This document shows, one piece after another, positions 17,002 through 25,549 of a DNA stretch of 29,154 nucleotides; position 1 is the stretch's first letter, and every line of letters starts with the position of its first letter. The notes under the pieces are model-generated. The model was given only the letters and a program-made list of their open reading frames with translations, searched no databases and was not told where the DNA came from. The position numbers and the translations under genes are program-made. The stretch is from the NCBI GenBank assembly GCA_021325365.1, contig JAJPHF010000148.1, forward strand, positions 1 through 29,154, given 5' to 3'. Source of the stretch: Pseudomonadota bacterium (GTDB lineage: Bacteria; Chloroflexota; UBA6077; JAJPHF01).

Positions 17002-18123
17002 GTGGCGCGACGGATCGAGGATAGGGTGTTGATGGCGGGTGTGGCGCGAGTACCCCAGGATACCGGTGCTCAAGCGCCGGTCAGGGCGCAGCAAGCAGCG
17101 CCCCTACAGGGGGTGGGACCAGGCAACCTGTCCATGGCGGGCGCAGCGGTTACGAGCGACGCGCCGGTGAACAGCACTCGACACTCAGCGCTCAGCACTC
17201 TGCACTTCGCGCGGCGGCACGTGCTGGACCTGGACGACTTCGCGGCGGACGAGATCGAGCACGTGCTGGCGACGGCCGACGCGATGAAAGAGGTGCTGGG
17301 GCGGAAGATCAAGCAGGTGCCGGCGCTGCGGGGCGTGACGGTGGTGACGCTGTTCTACGAGGCGAGCACGCGCACGCGCGTTTCGTTCGAGCTGGCGGCG
17401 AAGCACCTGGCGGCGGACGTGGTGAACGTGGCGGCGGCGTCGAGCAGCGTGACGAAAGGGGAGTCGCTGCTCGACACGGCGCACACGCTGCGGGCGTTGG
17501 GCGCGGACATCCTGGTGATGCGGCACGGCGAGGCAGGGGCGCCGTACCTGGTGGCCGAGCGGGCGAGCTGTCAGGTGATCAACGCGGGCGACGGCTGGCA
17601 CGCGCACCCGACACAGGCGCTGCTGGACTTGTACACGCTGCGCGAGCGGCTGGGCGGGGTGGCGGGGCGGCGGATCGCGATCGTGGGCGACGTGCTGCAC
17701 AGCCGGGTGGCGCGGTCGGACGTGTGGGGGTTCACGCGGCTGGGCGCGAGCGTGGTGCTGTGCGGGCCGCCGACGCTGCTGCCGACGGGCGAGCTGCCGT
17801 GGCCGGTCGAGGTGGAGTACGACCTGGACCGCGCGCTCAGAGGCGCCGACGTGGTGATGGCGCTGCGGCTGCAGCGTGAGCGGCAGAGCGCGGGGCTGCT
17901 GCCGAGCCTGCGGGAGTACGTGCAGCTCTACGGGCTGACAGCCGAGCGGCTGGAGCGGGCGTGTCCCGGCGCGGTGGTGATGCACCCCGGGCCGATGAAC
18001 GAGGGGGTGGAGATCATGCCGGAGGTCGCGTACGGGGCGCGGTCGGCGATCGCCGAGCAGGTAACCAACGGGGTGGCGATTCGCATGGCACTGCTGTACC
18101 TGCTGGGCGGAGGTGCCGCGTGA
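17002..18123 (+). CDS. pyrB: Aspartate carbamoyltransferase catalytic chain with repeat-derived N-terminus
   Basis: The enzyme joins carbamoyl phosphate and aspartate, the first committed step of pyrimidine synthesis. Core motifs are FYEASTRTRVSFELA (STRTR at residues 122-126), HAHPTQALLDLYTLRE, HPGPMNEGVEIMPE and QVTNGVAIRMALLYL. The GTG at 17002 has GGAGG 5 bases upstream and gives 373 residues, about 60-70 more than usual. The extra N-terminus (to about residue 72) is translated from intergenic repeats: the 26-bp element at 17082-17107 and CACTCAGCACT-type repeats at 17173-17205. The ATG at 17134 and a GTG at 17167 are alternatives without good ribosome sites. The stop overlaps pyrC as GTGA. 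No PyrI is seen. Confidence 0.9.
   Translation: MARRIEDRVLMAGVARVPQDTGAQAPVRAQQAAPLQGVGPGNLSMAGAAVTSDAPVNSTRHSALSTLHFARRHVLDLDDFAADEIEHVLATADAMKEVLGRKIKQVPALRGVTVVTLFYEASTRTRVSFELAAKHLAADVVNVAAASSSVTKGESLLDTAHTLRALGADILVMRHGEAGAPYLVAERASCQVINAGDGWHAHPTQALLDLYTLRERLGGVAGRRIAIVGDVLHSRVARSDVWGFTRLGASVVLCGPPTLLPTGELPWPVEVEYDLDRALRGADVVMALRLQRERQSAGLLPSLREYVQLYGLTAERLERACPGAVVMHPGPMNEGVEIMPEVAYGARSAIAEQVTNGVAIRMALLYLLGGGAA
17082..17107 (+). repeat. 26-bp repeat, copy in pyrB N-terminus
   Basis: This 26-base element has GGGCGC and GCGCCC arms around AGCAAGCA and ends CCTAC. It is identical to 24335-24360 in the M48 protease gene, same orientation. In the pyrB frame it encodes VRAQQAAPLQ. Confidence 0.8.
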
Positions 18124-19478
18124 GCGCGACGCTGCTGGACGGGCGGGCGCCGCTCGGGCCGCCGGGGGCCACGCCGGCCGCGCCGCTGCTGATCGTCGGC
18201 GGGCGGGTGATCGACCCGGCGAGCGGGCTGGACGGCGTGGCGGACGTGCGGCTGCGCGATGGCCGGATCGCGGCGATCGCGGCGGGGCTGGCGCCGGAGG
18301 ACGGGGAGACGACGCTCGACGCGGGCGGGCGGCTGGTGCTGCCGGGCTTCGTGGACCTGCACTGCCACCTGGGCGAGCCGGGGCACGAGGACCGCGAGAC
18401 GCTGGCGACGGGGACGCGGGCGGCGGCGGCGGGCGGCTTCACGACGGTCTGCTGCATGGGCGACACGACGCCGCGGCTGGACACGGGCGTGGAGCTGGCG
18501 GCGCTGCGGGCGCGCGCGGCCGAGACGGCGGCGGTGCGGGTGCTGCCGATCGGGTGCGTGACCCGCGGGCGCGACGGGAGCGAGCTGGCGGAGCTGGCGG
18601 AGCTGGCGCGGGCGGGCGCGGTGGCGTTCTCGGACGACCCGCGGCCGGTGCGGAGCAGCCGGCTGCTGCGGCACGCGCTGGCGTACAGCGCGATGCTGAG
18701 CCGGCCGGTGGTGGAGCACGCGGTGGACTCGGAGCTGGCTGAGGGGGGGCTGGCGCACGAGGGGCGGGTGGCGACGTGGCTGGGGCTGCCGGGCGTGCCG
18801 GCGGCGGCCGAGGAGATTGCCGTGGCGCGGGCGATCGCGCTGGCCCGGCTGACGGGCGGGCGGCTGCACCTGGCGCACCTGAGCACGGCGGGCGCGGTGG
18901 CCCAGGTGCGCGCCGCGCAGGCCGAGGGGCTGGCGGTGACGGCGGAGGTGTCGCCGCTGCACCTGCTGCTGGACGAGGAAGCGGTCGGGACGGCGCCGCA
19001 CGGCCGGCCGTACGATACGAGCACGCGGCTGGAGCCGCCGCTGCGGCGCGCGGCCGACGCCGCCGCGCTGCGCGAGGGGCTGGCCGATGGCGCGATCGCG
19101 GCGATCGCCAGCGACCACCGGCCGCAGCGGGCGGTGGACAAGGACTGCGAGTATGCCTACGCGGCGCCGGGCGCCGCGGGGCTGGAGACAGCCTTCGGGG
19201 CCGTCATGGAACTGGTGGCGGCCGACAGGCTATCCTTATTGACGGTGATCCGCGCGCTCACCAGCGGGCCCGCCGCGGTGTTTGGCCTCGAGGCGGGGCG
19301 GCTGACGGTGGGCGGGCCGGCCGATCTGGTCATCGCGGACCCCGAGGCCACCTGGACCGTCGAACCATCGCGCTTCCACTCCCGTGGCAAGAGCACCCCC
19401 CTTGCGGGGCGTTCCCTCCGCGGGCGCGTGTTGGCCACCCTGGTCGGCGGCGCAATCGTGCACCGCGAAGGGATTTAG
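18120..19478 (+). CDS. pyrC: Dihydroorotase-family protein with altered substrate site
   Basis: The 452-residue product is clearly a class I dihydroorotase relative: DLHCH (His81, His83), FSDD (Asp172), VEHAVD (His200), LAHLST (His253) and SDH (Asp332) supply all expected metal ligands and the catalytic Asp. The residues that hold dihydroorotate in known enzymes are changed: HxHxREPG reads HCHLGEPG (Arg to Gly85), PNT reads GDT (Asn to Asp115), NPPLR reads EPPLR (Asn to Glu305), and DHAPH reads DHRPQ (His to Gln336). It may be a structural partner of PyrB, like the inactive PyrC' of pseudomonads, or act on another cyclic amide. GTG at 18120 overlaps the pyrB stop and has GGAGG 6 bases upstream. 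Confidence 0.85.
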   Translation: MSATLLDGRAPLGPPGATPAAPLLIVGGRVIDPASGLDGVADVRLRDGRIAAIAAGLAPEDGETTLDAGGRLVLPGFVDLHCHLGEPGHEDRETLATGTRAAAAGGFTTVCCMGDTTPRLDTGVELAALRARAAETAAVRVLPIGCVTRGRDGSELAELAELARAGAVAFSDDPRPVRSSRLLRHALAYSAMLSRPVVEHAVDSELAEGGLAHEGRVATWLGLPGVPAAAEEIAVARAIALARLTGGRLHLAHLSTAGAVAQVRAAQAEGLAVTAEVSPLHLLLDEEAVGTAPHGRPYDTSTRLEPPLRRAADAAALREGLADGAIAAIASDHRPQRAVDKDCEYAYAAPGAAGLETAFGAVMELVAADRLSLLTVIRALTSGPAAVFGLEAGRLTVGGPADLVIADPEATWTVEPSRFHSRGKSTPLAGRSLRGRVLATLVGGAIVHREGI

Positions 19479-19483
19479 GCAAC

Positions 19484-20818
19484 ATGCAGAGCCCGCCGCG
19501 CGTCCCCGGCGTGCTGGTCCTGGAGGACGGCACCGTCTACCCCGGCACCACCTTCGGCGCTCCCGTCGAGGCAGCGGCTGAAGTGGTGTTCAACACGGGT
19601 ATCACCGGCTACCAGGAGATCGCCACCGACCCGTCGTACCGCGGGCAGATGGTGGTGCTGACGCATCCGCAGATCGGCAACTACGGCGTGGACGCGGCGG
19701 TGGCCGAGTCGACGCGGCCGTGGGTGGCGGCGCTGATCGTGCGCGAGCTGGCGCGCTTCCCGCACCACTGGCGCTCGGTCGAGTCGCTGGAAGCGTACCT
19801 GGCGCGGCACGGCGTGCCGGGCCTGGAGGACGTGGACACGCGAGCGCTGACGCGGCGCCTGCGCACGCACGGGACGATGCGGGGGGTGCTGGCCCCCGCG
19901 CCGCCGGGCGGCCTGAGCGCGGCGTTCGTGGAGGAGCTGGCGGCGCGGGCGCGCTCCCTGCCGGCGCTGGGCGAGCAGCCGGTCGTGCAGGAGGTGGCGG
20001 GGGCCGCGAGGGCGGCGCTTAGCCCTCACCCGCAGCCCCTCTCCCAGGGGGAGAGGGGAGCCGATGACACCCGCTCCCAGGGGGAGAGGGGAGTCGATCG
20101 CTCTCTCTCCCAGACGGGGACAGGGACAACCCGCTCCCTCTCCCCCTGGGAGCGGGTTGGGGTGAGGGCGCGGCCGGTTGTGGTGCTCGATTGTGGCGCG
20201 AAGCACAACATCGTACGGTCGCTGGAGCGGCGGGGCGTCGCGGTGGCCGTGGTGGAGCCGACGGCGAGCGTTGACGACGTGAAGGCGCTGCGGCCGGCGG
20301 GGGTGGTGCTGGCGAATGGGCCGGGGGACCCGGCGGCGTTGCCGGAGGTCGTGGAGCTGGTGCGCGGGCTGCTGGGGCTCGACGTGCCGGTCATGGGGAT
20401 CTGCCTGGGGCATCAACTGCTGGCGCAGGCGGCGGGGGCCACGACGAGCCGCCTGCGCTACGGCCACCACGGCGGCAACCACCCGGTGAAGGACCTACGG
20501 ACGGGACGGGTGTACATCACGACGCAGAACCACGAGTTCCAGGTGGACGCGGCGTCGCTGCCGGCGGCCTCGGGCTTCACAGTGAGCCACGTCAACCTGA
20601 ACGACCACTCGGTGGAGGGGATCGCGCACCGCGAGCGGCCGATCTTCTCGGTGCAGTTCCACCCGGAGGGGTGTCCGGGGCCGCAGGACAACCAGTACCT
20701 GTTCGACTACTTCCTGGCAGCGGTCAGCGGTCAGCCGTCGGCCGTCAGCGGACGGGGCACGGCGAACGGGCGGTTGGCGGATGGCGGCGCGCTACGGGCG
20801 GGGGGTGTTGAAAGCTGA
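19484..20818 (+). CDS. carA: Carbamoyl-phosphate synthase small chain with in-frame palindromic insert
   Basis: The 444-residue glutaminase subunit supplies ammonia to CarB. The N-terminal domain (FNTGITGYQEIATDPSYRGQ, VDTRALTRRLRTHGTMRGVL) and the class I amidotransferase domain (ICLGHQL with nucleophile Cys307, FSVQFHPEGCPGPQ with the catalytic His and Glu) are intact. Between them, residues about 180-229 are encoded by a 148-bp palindromic repeat (SPHPQPLSQGERG...SLSPWERVGVR), replacing a normally short linker. The last 30 residues are also repeat-derived (AVSGQPSAVSG). Normal CarA is about 360-390 residues. The ATG lies 5 bases after the pyrC stop. Frame is kept throughout, so a functional protein is likely. 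Confidence 0.95.
   Translation: MQSPPRVPGVLVLEDGTVYPGTTFGAPVEAAAEVVFNTGITGYQEIATDPSYRGQMVVLTHPQIGNYGVDAAVAESTRPWVAALIVRELARFPHHWRSVESLEAYLARHGVPGLEDVDTRALTRRLRTHGTMRGVLAPAPPGGLSAAFVEELAARARSLPALGEQPVVQEVAGAARAALSPHPQPLSQGERGADDTRSQGERGVDRSLSQTGTGTTRSLSPWERVGVRARPVVVLDCGAKHNIVRSLERRGVAVAVVEPTASVDDVKALRPAGVVLANGPGDPAALPEVVELVRGLLGLDVPVMGICLGHQLLAQAAGATTSRLRYGHHGGNHPVKDLRTGRVYITTQNHEFQVDAASLPAASGFTVSHVNLNDHSVEGIAHRERPIFSVQFHPEGCPGPQDNQYLFDYFLAAVSGQPSAVSGRGTANGRLADGGALRAGGVES
20022..20169. repeat. 148-bp palindromic element inside carA
   Basis: The element is bounded by perfect 10-bp inverted ends, GCCCTCACCC (20022-20031) and GGGTGAGGGC (20160-20169). It contains several CCTCTCCC/GGGGAGAGGGG blocks (near 20037-20058, 20071-20092, 20128-20150). 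It belongs to the same family as the intergenic clusters at 6632, 7442 and 24091. It is open in the carA frame and falls precisely in the interdomain linker. Confidence 0.85.
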
Positions 20819-20837
20819 TGGCTGAAAGCTGATGGCT
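20810..20837 (+). repeat. 14-bp tandem duplication at the carA-carB joint
   Basis: GAAAGCTGATGGCT occurs twice back to back (20810-20823 and 20824-20837). The first copy holds the carA stop codon and the second the carB start codon. The ATG of the first copy (20818) is followed in frame by TGA after three codons. Confidence 0.85.
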
Positions 20838-23800
20838 CTAAACAAGGTGCTGGTGATCGGGTCGGGGCCGATCGTGATCGGACAGGCGGCCGAGTTCGAC
20901 TACGCGGGCACCCAGGCGTGCCGCTCGCTACGCGAGGAGGGCGTCGAGACGGTGCTCGTCAACTCCAACCCGGCCACGATCATGACCGACGAGAACGTGG
21001 CCGACATCGTGTACGTCGAGCCGCTGACCGTCGAGGTGGTCGAGCGGATCATCGCGCGCGAGCGGCCGGACGGGCTGCTGCCGACGCTGGGCGGGCAGAC
21101 GGGGCTCAATCTGGCGGTGGAGCTGGCCGACGCGGGCGTGCTGGAGCGGTACGGCGTGCAACTGCTCGGCACGCCGCTGGAGACAATCAAGAAGGCCGAG
21201 GACCGCCAGCTGTTCAAGCGGCTGCTCGAGGAGCTGGGCGAGCCGGTGCCGGAGAGCGAGATCGTCGAGTCCTTGCAGGACGGCCTGGCGCTGGGCGACA
21301 CGATGGGGTTCCCGCTCATCATCCGGCCTGCCTATACGCTCGGGGGAACGGGCGGCGGCATCGCGCGCGATGCGGTCGAGCTGGAGGCGGTGCTGACCTC
21401 GGGGCTGGCCGCTAGCCCCATCCACCAGGTGCTGGTCGAGCGCTCGCTGATCGGCTGGAAAGAGCTGGAATACGAGGTGATGCGGGACGCCGCCGACAAC
21501 TGCATCACCATCTGCAACATGGAGAACATCGACCCGATGGGCGTCCACACGGGCGACTCCATCGTGGTCGCGCCCAGCCAGACGCTGACCGATCGCGAGT
21601 ACCAGATGCTGCGCTCGGCGGCGCTGAAGATCATCCGTGCGCTGGGCATCCAGGGCGGGTGCAACATCCAGTTCGCGCTGGACCCGCAGAGCGACCAGTA
21701 CCACGTCATCGAGGTGAACCCGCGGGTGAGCCGCTCGTCGGCCCTGGCGTCGAAGGCGACCGGCTACCCGATCGCGCGGGTGGCGGCGAAGATCGCCGTG
21801 GGCAAGCGGCTGGACGAGATCCCGAACGCCGTGACGCGGCAGACGACGGCCGCTTTCGAGCCGGCGCTGGACTACCTGGTAGTGAAGATCCCGCGCTGGC
21901 CGTTCGACAAGTTCGCGAGCGGCGACCGCACGCTCGGCACGCAGATGAAGGCGACGGGCGAGGTGATGGCGATCGACCGCTCGTTCGAGGCCTCGCTGCA
22001 GAAGGCCGTGCGCTCGCTGGAGTTTGGCGGCCGCACGCTACTGTGGGAGGACCGCGGCTGGGCGAAGGACGGCGCGTCGCCGGAGCTGTGGGACCTCATC
22101 GAGCGGCCGAACGACCTGCGGCTGTGGGCGCTGATGGCGGCGCTGCGGCGCGACGTGACGATCGACGAGATCAGCGTGCGGTCGGGCATCGACACGTTCT
22201 TCCTGGCGAAGCTGGCGAGCATCGTGGCGACGGAGCGGGAGCTGCTGAACAGCAAGCTGACGCCCGCCCTGATGCGACGCGCGAAGCGGCAGGGCTTCTC
22301 CGACGCGCAGATCGGCACGCTCGCGGACCTGCTGCCGGACCAGGTGAAGGCGCTGCGCGAGGAGTGGGGCATCCGGCCCGTCTACAAGATGGTAGACACC
22401 TGCGCCGCCGAGTTCGAGGCGGCGACGCCGTACTTCTACTCGACCTACGAGACGGAGAACGAGGCGCCGCCGACGCCCGGCGAGAAGGCCGTGGTGCTCG
22501 GCTCGGGGCCGATCCGCATCGGGCAGGGGATCGAGTTCGACTATTGCAGCGTGCACGCCGCGGAGGCGCTGCGCGAGAGCGATGTCGCCAGCATCATGAT
22601 CAACAGCAACCCCGAGACGGTGAGCACGGACTTCGACGCCTCGACGCGGTTGTACTTCGAGCCGCTGGACACGGAGTGCGTGCGCGAGGTGATCGAGAAC
22701 GAGACGGGGACGGGCGCGCCGCCGGGCATCGTCACGCAGTTCGGCGGGCAGACGGCGATCAACCTGGCCGAGCCGCTGGCGCGTGCGGGCGCGCCGATCC
22801 TGGGCAGCGGCGTGGAGGCCATCGACCTGGCCGAGGACCGCCACCGTTTCGAGGACCTGGTGAACCGGCTGGGCGTGCCGCAGCCGCCGGGGGCGGCGGT
22901 GACGAACGCCCGCGAGGCGCTGGAGACGGCGCAGGCGATCGGCTACCCGGTGCTCATCCGGCCGTCGTACGTGCTGGGCGGGCGGGGCATGGAGATCGTG
23001 GACAACGCCAGCACGCTGCTGCGGTACGTCGAGGCGGCGGCCGAGCTATCCACGCGGCACCCGTTCCTGATCGACAAGTACGTGGAGGGGATGGAGATCG
23101 AGGTCGACGGGCTGTGCGACGGGGAGCAGGTGCTGATCCCCGGCATCATGGAGCACGTCGAGCGCGCGGGCGTCCACTCGGGCGACAGCATGGCCGTGTA
23201 TCCGGCGCAGGGGCTGACCTACGCCCAGCGCGAGACGATCGTGGACTACACGACGCGGCTGGGCGTAGGGCTCGGGGTGCGGGGGCTGTTCAACGTGCAG
23301 TACGTGCGCGAGAACACCACGGGCAAGATCTACGTGCTGGAGGTCAACCCGCGGGCTAGCCGCACGGTGCCGTTCCTGAGCAAGGTGACGGGCGTGCCGA
23401 TGGTGCGGGTGGCGACGCGGATCATGCTGGGCCAGAGCCTGGCGGCGCAGGGCTACGCGGGCGGGCTGTGGCCCGAGCAGCCGCTGGTGGCGATCAAGGC
23501 GCCGGTGTTCTCGATGGCGAAGCTGACGAACGTAGAGACCTATCTCGGTCCGGAGATGAAGAGCACCGGCGAGGTAATGGGCGTTGACTGGACGTATGCC
23601 GGCGCGATGGCGAAGGCGCTCATCGCGGCGGGGCTGATGCTGCCGCGGTCGGGCGCCGTGCTGGCGACCGTGGCCGATCGCGACAAGGCCGACGCCGGCT
23701 CCCTGCTGCAGCGGCTGGTCGATCAGGGCTACCAGATCTACGCGACGGAGGGGACGGCGGCGGCCATGAAGGCGTTTGGGCTGCCGGTGGCGCACGTCGT

Positions 23801-24083
23801 GAACAAGGTGCGGGGCGACTACCCCACCTGCTCGGACGTGATCCGGGAGGGGCGCGTGCAGGCGGTGCTGAACACGCTGTCACCCGACCGCACGCCGCTG
23901 CACGACGGCCTGGAGCTGCGCCGCTCGGCCGTCGAGCGGCGGATCCCCTGCTTCACCTCGCTGGACACGGCGCGCGTGGCGGCGGAGGCGCTGGCGGCGG
24001 CCGGCGGGTTCAACGTGCGGCCGCTGCACGAGTACCTGCGCGGGCCCAAGGCCGAGCAGGCGGTGCTCGGCGCGGCGCGGTAA
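20832..24083 (+). CDS. carB: Carbamoyl-phosphate synthase large chain
   Basis: The 1083-residue subunit uses ammonia from CarA, bicarbonate and two ATP to make carbamoyl phosphate for pyrimidine and arginine synthesis. It has the usual duplicated plan: first ATP-grasp half (about 1-400; [40 protein letters not shown]), oligomerisation region (about 400-550), second ATP-grasp half (about 550-930; [38 protein letters not shown]) and a C-terminal MGS-like allosteric domain (about 935-1083; [20 protein letters not shown]). Length is normal. The ATG lies 14 bases after the carA stop inside a tandem repeat, with no clear Shine-Dalgarno, so translation may depend on coupling to carA. Confidence 0.97.
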   Translation: MALNKVLVIGSGPIVIGQAAEFDYAGTQACRSLREEGVETVLVNSNPATIMTDENVADIVYVEPLTVEVVERIIARERPDGLLPTLGGQTGLNLAVELADAGVLERYGVQLLGTPLETIKKAEDRQLFKRLLEELGEPVPESEIVESLQDGLALGDTMGFPLIIRPAYTLGGTGGGIARDAVELEAVLTSGLAASPIHQVLVERSLIGWKELEYEVMRDAADNCITICNMENIDPMGVHTGDSIVVAPSQTLTDREYQMLRSAALKIIRALGIQGGCNIQFALDPQSDQYHVIEVNPRVSRSSALASKATGYPIARVAAKIAVGKRLDEIPNAVTRQTTAAFEPALDYLVVKIPRWPFDKFASGDRTLGTQMKATGEVMAIDRSFEASLQKAVRSLEFGGRTLLWEDRGWAKDGASPELWDLIERPNDLRLWALMAALRRDVTIDEISVRSGIDTFFLAKLASIVATERELLNSKLTPALMRRAKRQGFSDAQIGTLADLLPDQVKALREEWGIRPVYKMVDTCAAEFEAATPYFYSTYETENEAPPTPGEKAVVLGSGPIRIGQGIEFDYCSVHAAEALRESDVASIMINSNPETVSTDFDASTRLYFEPLDTECVREVIENETGTGAPPGIVTQFGGQTAINLAEPLARAGAPILGSGVEAIDLAEDRHRFEDLVNRLGVPQPPGAAVTNAREALETAQAIGYPVLIRPSYVLGGRGMEIVDNASTLLRYVEAAAELSTRHPFLIDKYVEGMEIEVDGLCDGEQVLIPGIMEHVERAGVHSGDSMAVYPAQGLTYAQRETIVDYTTRLGVGLGVRGLFNVQYVRENTTGKIYVLEVNPRASRTVPFLSKVTGVPMVRVATRIMLGQSLAAQGYAGGLWPEQPLVAIKAPVFSMAKLTNVETYLGPEMKSTGEVMGVDWTYAGAMAKALIAAGLMLPRSGAVLATVADRDKADAGSLLQRLVDQGYQIYATEGTAAAMKAFGLPVAHVVNKVRGDYPTCSDVIREGRVQAVLNTLSPDRTPLHDGLELRRSAVERRIPCFTSLDTARVAAEALAAAGGFNVRPLHEYLRGPKAEQAVLGAAR

Positions 24084-24088
24084 GCGGC

Positions 24089-25549
24089 GTGGACGGACCC
24101 CACCCCCCCGGCCCCCCTCTCCCGCGAGGAGAGGGGGGGGAGAGACGGGGAGACTCCTATCCCCCCAGCCCCCTTCCCCCCGCGGAGGGGAAGGGGGAGA
24201 GGGCCGGCATCTCCCGGCCCCGTGACCGTGGAGAGGGCGCCGCGTCCGGCGGCCCTGAACCGGGACTAGGGGGTGACCTGCACGGCGCGGCAAGCGGGCA
24301 GGGCGCAGCAAGCGGCGAGGGCGCAGCAGGAGGGCAGGGCGCAGCAAGCAGCGCCCCTACGGCGACCGGCGCCGGGGACGCGGAGCAGCGCCGGCGGGAT
24401 GCCGAGGCGCTGGCGCGGGCGCGGCGGCGGCGCTTTCTGGCCGAAACGGCGCTGAGTTTGGCGCTGCCGCTCGTCGCGTGGAAGAGCGGGCTGGCATGGG
24501 CTATCGCGGGCTGGTGCGCCTTGCGCGGCCCGGCGCTGAACGAGTCCGGCGAGGTCGTGTTTTCGGCGGCGTCGGTCATGAACTCCCCGGCGGGCTGGAT
24601 TGAAGTCGGGGTGTTCGCCGCCACGCTGTTGCTGCTCTATCGGGTGGTCTTGCTGCCCCTCAATTACTTCGCGGGGTATCGACTGTCGCGACGGTATGGG
24701 CTGACGACGCAGTCGCTGGGCGCGTGGCTGGTGGATTGGCTGAAGGTGACGGCGATTGGTGTTACGATTGGGACGCTGCTGGCCGTGGCGTTCTACGCCT
24801 GCGTGGGGCTGCTCGGCGCAAGCTGGTGGTGGGCGTACGCGCTGCTGCTTACGGGCGCGGTGGTAGTGTTCACCTACGTCGCGCCGTACGTGCTGCTGCC
24901 GCTGTTCTACCGACTGCGGCCGCTGGAGCAGGGACCGCTGGTGGAGCGGATCGACGCGCTGTTCGCGCGGGCGGGAGTACGGCAGCCGCGGATCGCCGCG
25001 ATCGATCTCAGCGCCCGCTCGACGGCGGCGAATGCCGCGGTGATCGGCTTCGGCACGTCGCGGCGGGTGGTGCTGGGCGACACGCTGCTGGAGAGCTTCA
25101 CCCTGGACGAGATCGAGACGGTGGTGGCGCACGAGCTGGGGCACCACGTGCGCGGCGACATCTGGCGCGGGCTGGGCCTGGAGGTGGGGACGATCTGGGT
25201 CGGGCTGGGGCTGGCGGCGCTGCCGCTCGCCCCGCTGTTCCGGCTGCTCGGCTGGGGCGACTGGCAGGCGCCGGCGAACTTCGTGGTGCTCGGGCTGCTG
25301 CTGGAGGTGGCTGGGCTGGTCATGCTGCCGCTGATGAACGGCTTCTCGCGGCACGTGGAGCGCGCCGCGGACCGCTACGCGCTGGACCTGACGCAGGCGC
25401 CGGCGGCGTTCGTCGCGGCGATGCGCAAGCTGGCGAGCCAAAACCTGATCGAGCCCGAGCCGCCGCGCTGGGCCGAGTTGCTGCTGTACACGCACCCGCC
25501 GGTGGCCCAGCGGGTGCGCGCCGCGGAGGAGGCCCACGGGCATGCGTGA
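24089..25549 (+). CDS. M48 (Ste24/HtpX-like) membrane metalloprotease with repeat-built N-terminus
   Basis: The protein is a zinc-dependent intramembrane/cytosolic-face endopeptidase of family M48. It has about six hydrophobic helices, the zinc motif HELGH (His348, His352) in ETVVAHELGHH, and the third ligand Glu424 in VERAADRYA. The start is uncertain. The conserved part begins near DAEQRRRDAEALARARRRRF (from about 24375), but the only in-frame standard starts upstream is GTG 24089, 6 bases after the carB stop. Using it, about 95 residues come from palindromic repeats (24091-24198) and an 18-bp tandem array (24284-24355). A TTG inside the first helix (about 24457) is the next option. It overlaps the next gene by 8 bases. 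Confidence 0.85.
   Translation: MDGPHPPGPPLPRGEGGERRGDSYPPSPLPPAEGKGERAGISRPRDRGEGAASGGPEPGLGGDLHGAASGQGAASGEGAAGGQGAASSAPTATGAGDAEQRRRDAEALARARRRRFLAETALSLALPLVAWKSGLAWAIAGWCALRGPALNESGEVVFSAASVMNSPAGWIEVGVFAATLLLLYRVVLLPLNYFAGYRLSRRYGLTTQSLGAWLVDWLKVTAIGVTIGTLLAVAFYACVGLLGASWWWAYALLLTGAVVVFTYVAPYVLLPLFYRLRPLEQGPLVERIDALFARAGVRQPRIAAIDLSARSTAANAAVIGFGTSRRVVLGDTLLESFTLDEIETVVAHELGHHVRGDIWRGLGLEVGTIWVGLGLAALPLAPLFRLLGWGDWQAPANFVVLGLLLEVAGLVMLPLMNGFSRHVERAADRYALDLTQAPAAFVAAMRKLASQNLIEPEPPRWAELLLYTHPPVAQRVRAAEEAHGHA
24091..24198. repeat. Palindromic repeats after carB
   Basis: Two copies of the CCCCACCCC...CCCTCTCCC/GGAGAGGGGGGG family lie at about 24091-24140 and 24152-24194. The first resembles the copy at 6674-6717, including the shared GGACGGACC start. 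They lie in the possible 5' coding part of the M48 gene, where they would encode a Pro/Gly-rich peptide. Confidence 0.75.
24284..24355 (+). repeat. Four 18-bp tandem repeats
   Basis: Four imperfect units of GGCGCAGCAAGCGGCGAG type lie end to end at 24284, 24302, 24320 and 24338. Each encodes six residues (GAASGQ, GAASGE, GAAGGQ, GAASSA) in the M48 frame. The last unit is part of the 26-bp element (24335-24360) also found in pyrB, suggesting that the array grew from a copy of that element. Confidence 0.85.

Noticed and set aside
18124..19478. PyrC as an intact normal dihydroorotase.
   Set aside because: Overall family and metal ligands fit, but four substrate-binding positions differ, so standard activity is not assumed.
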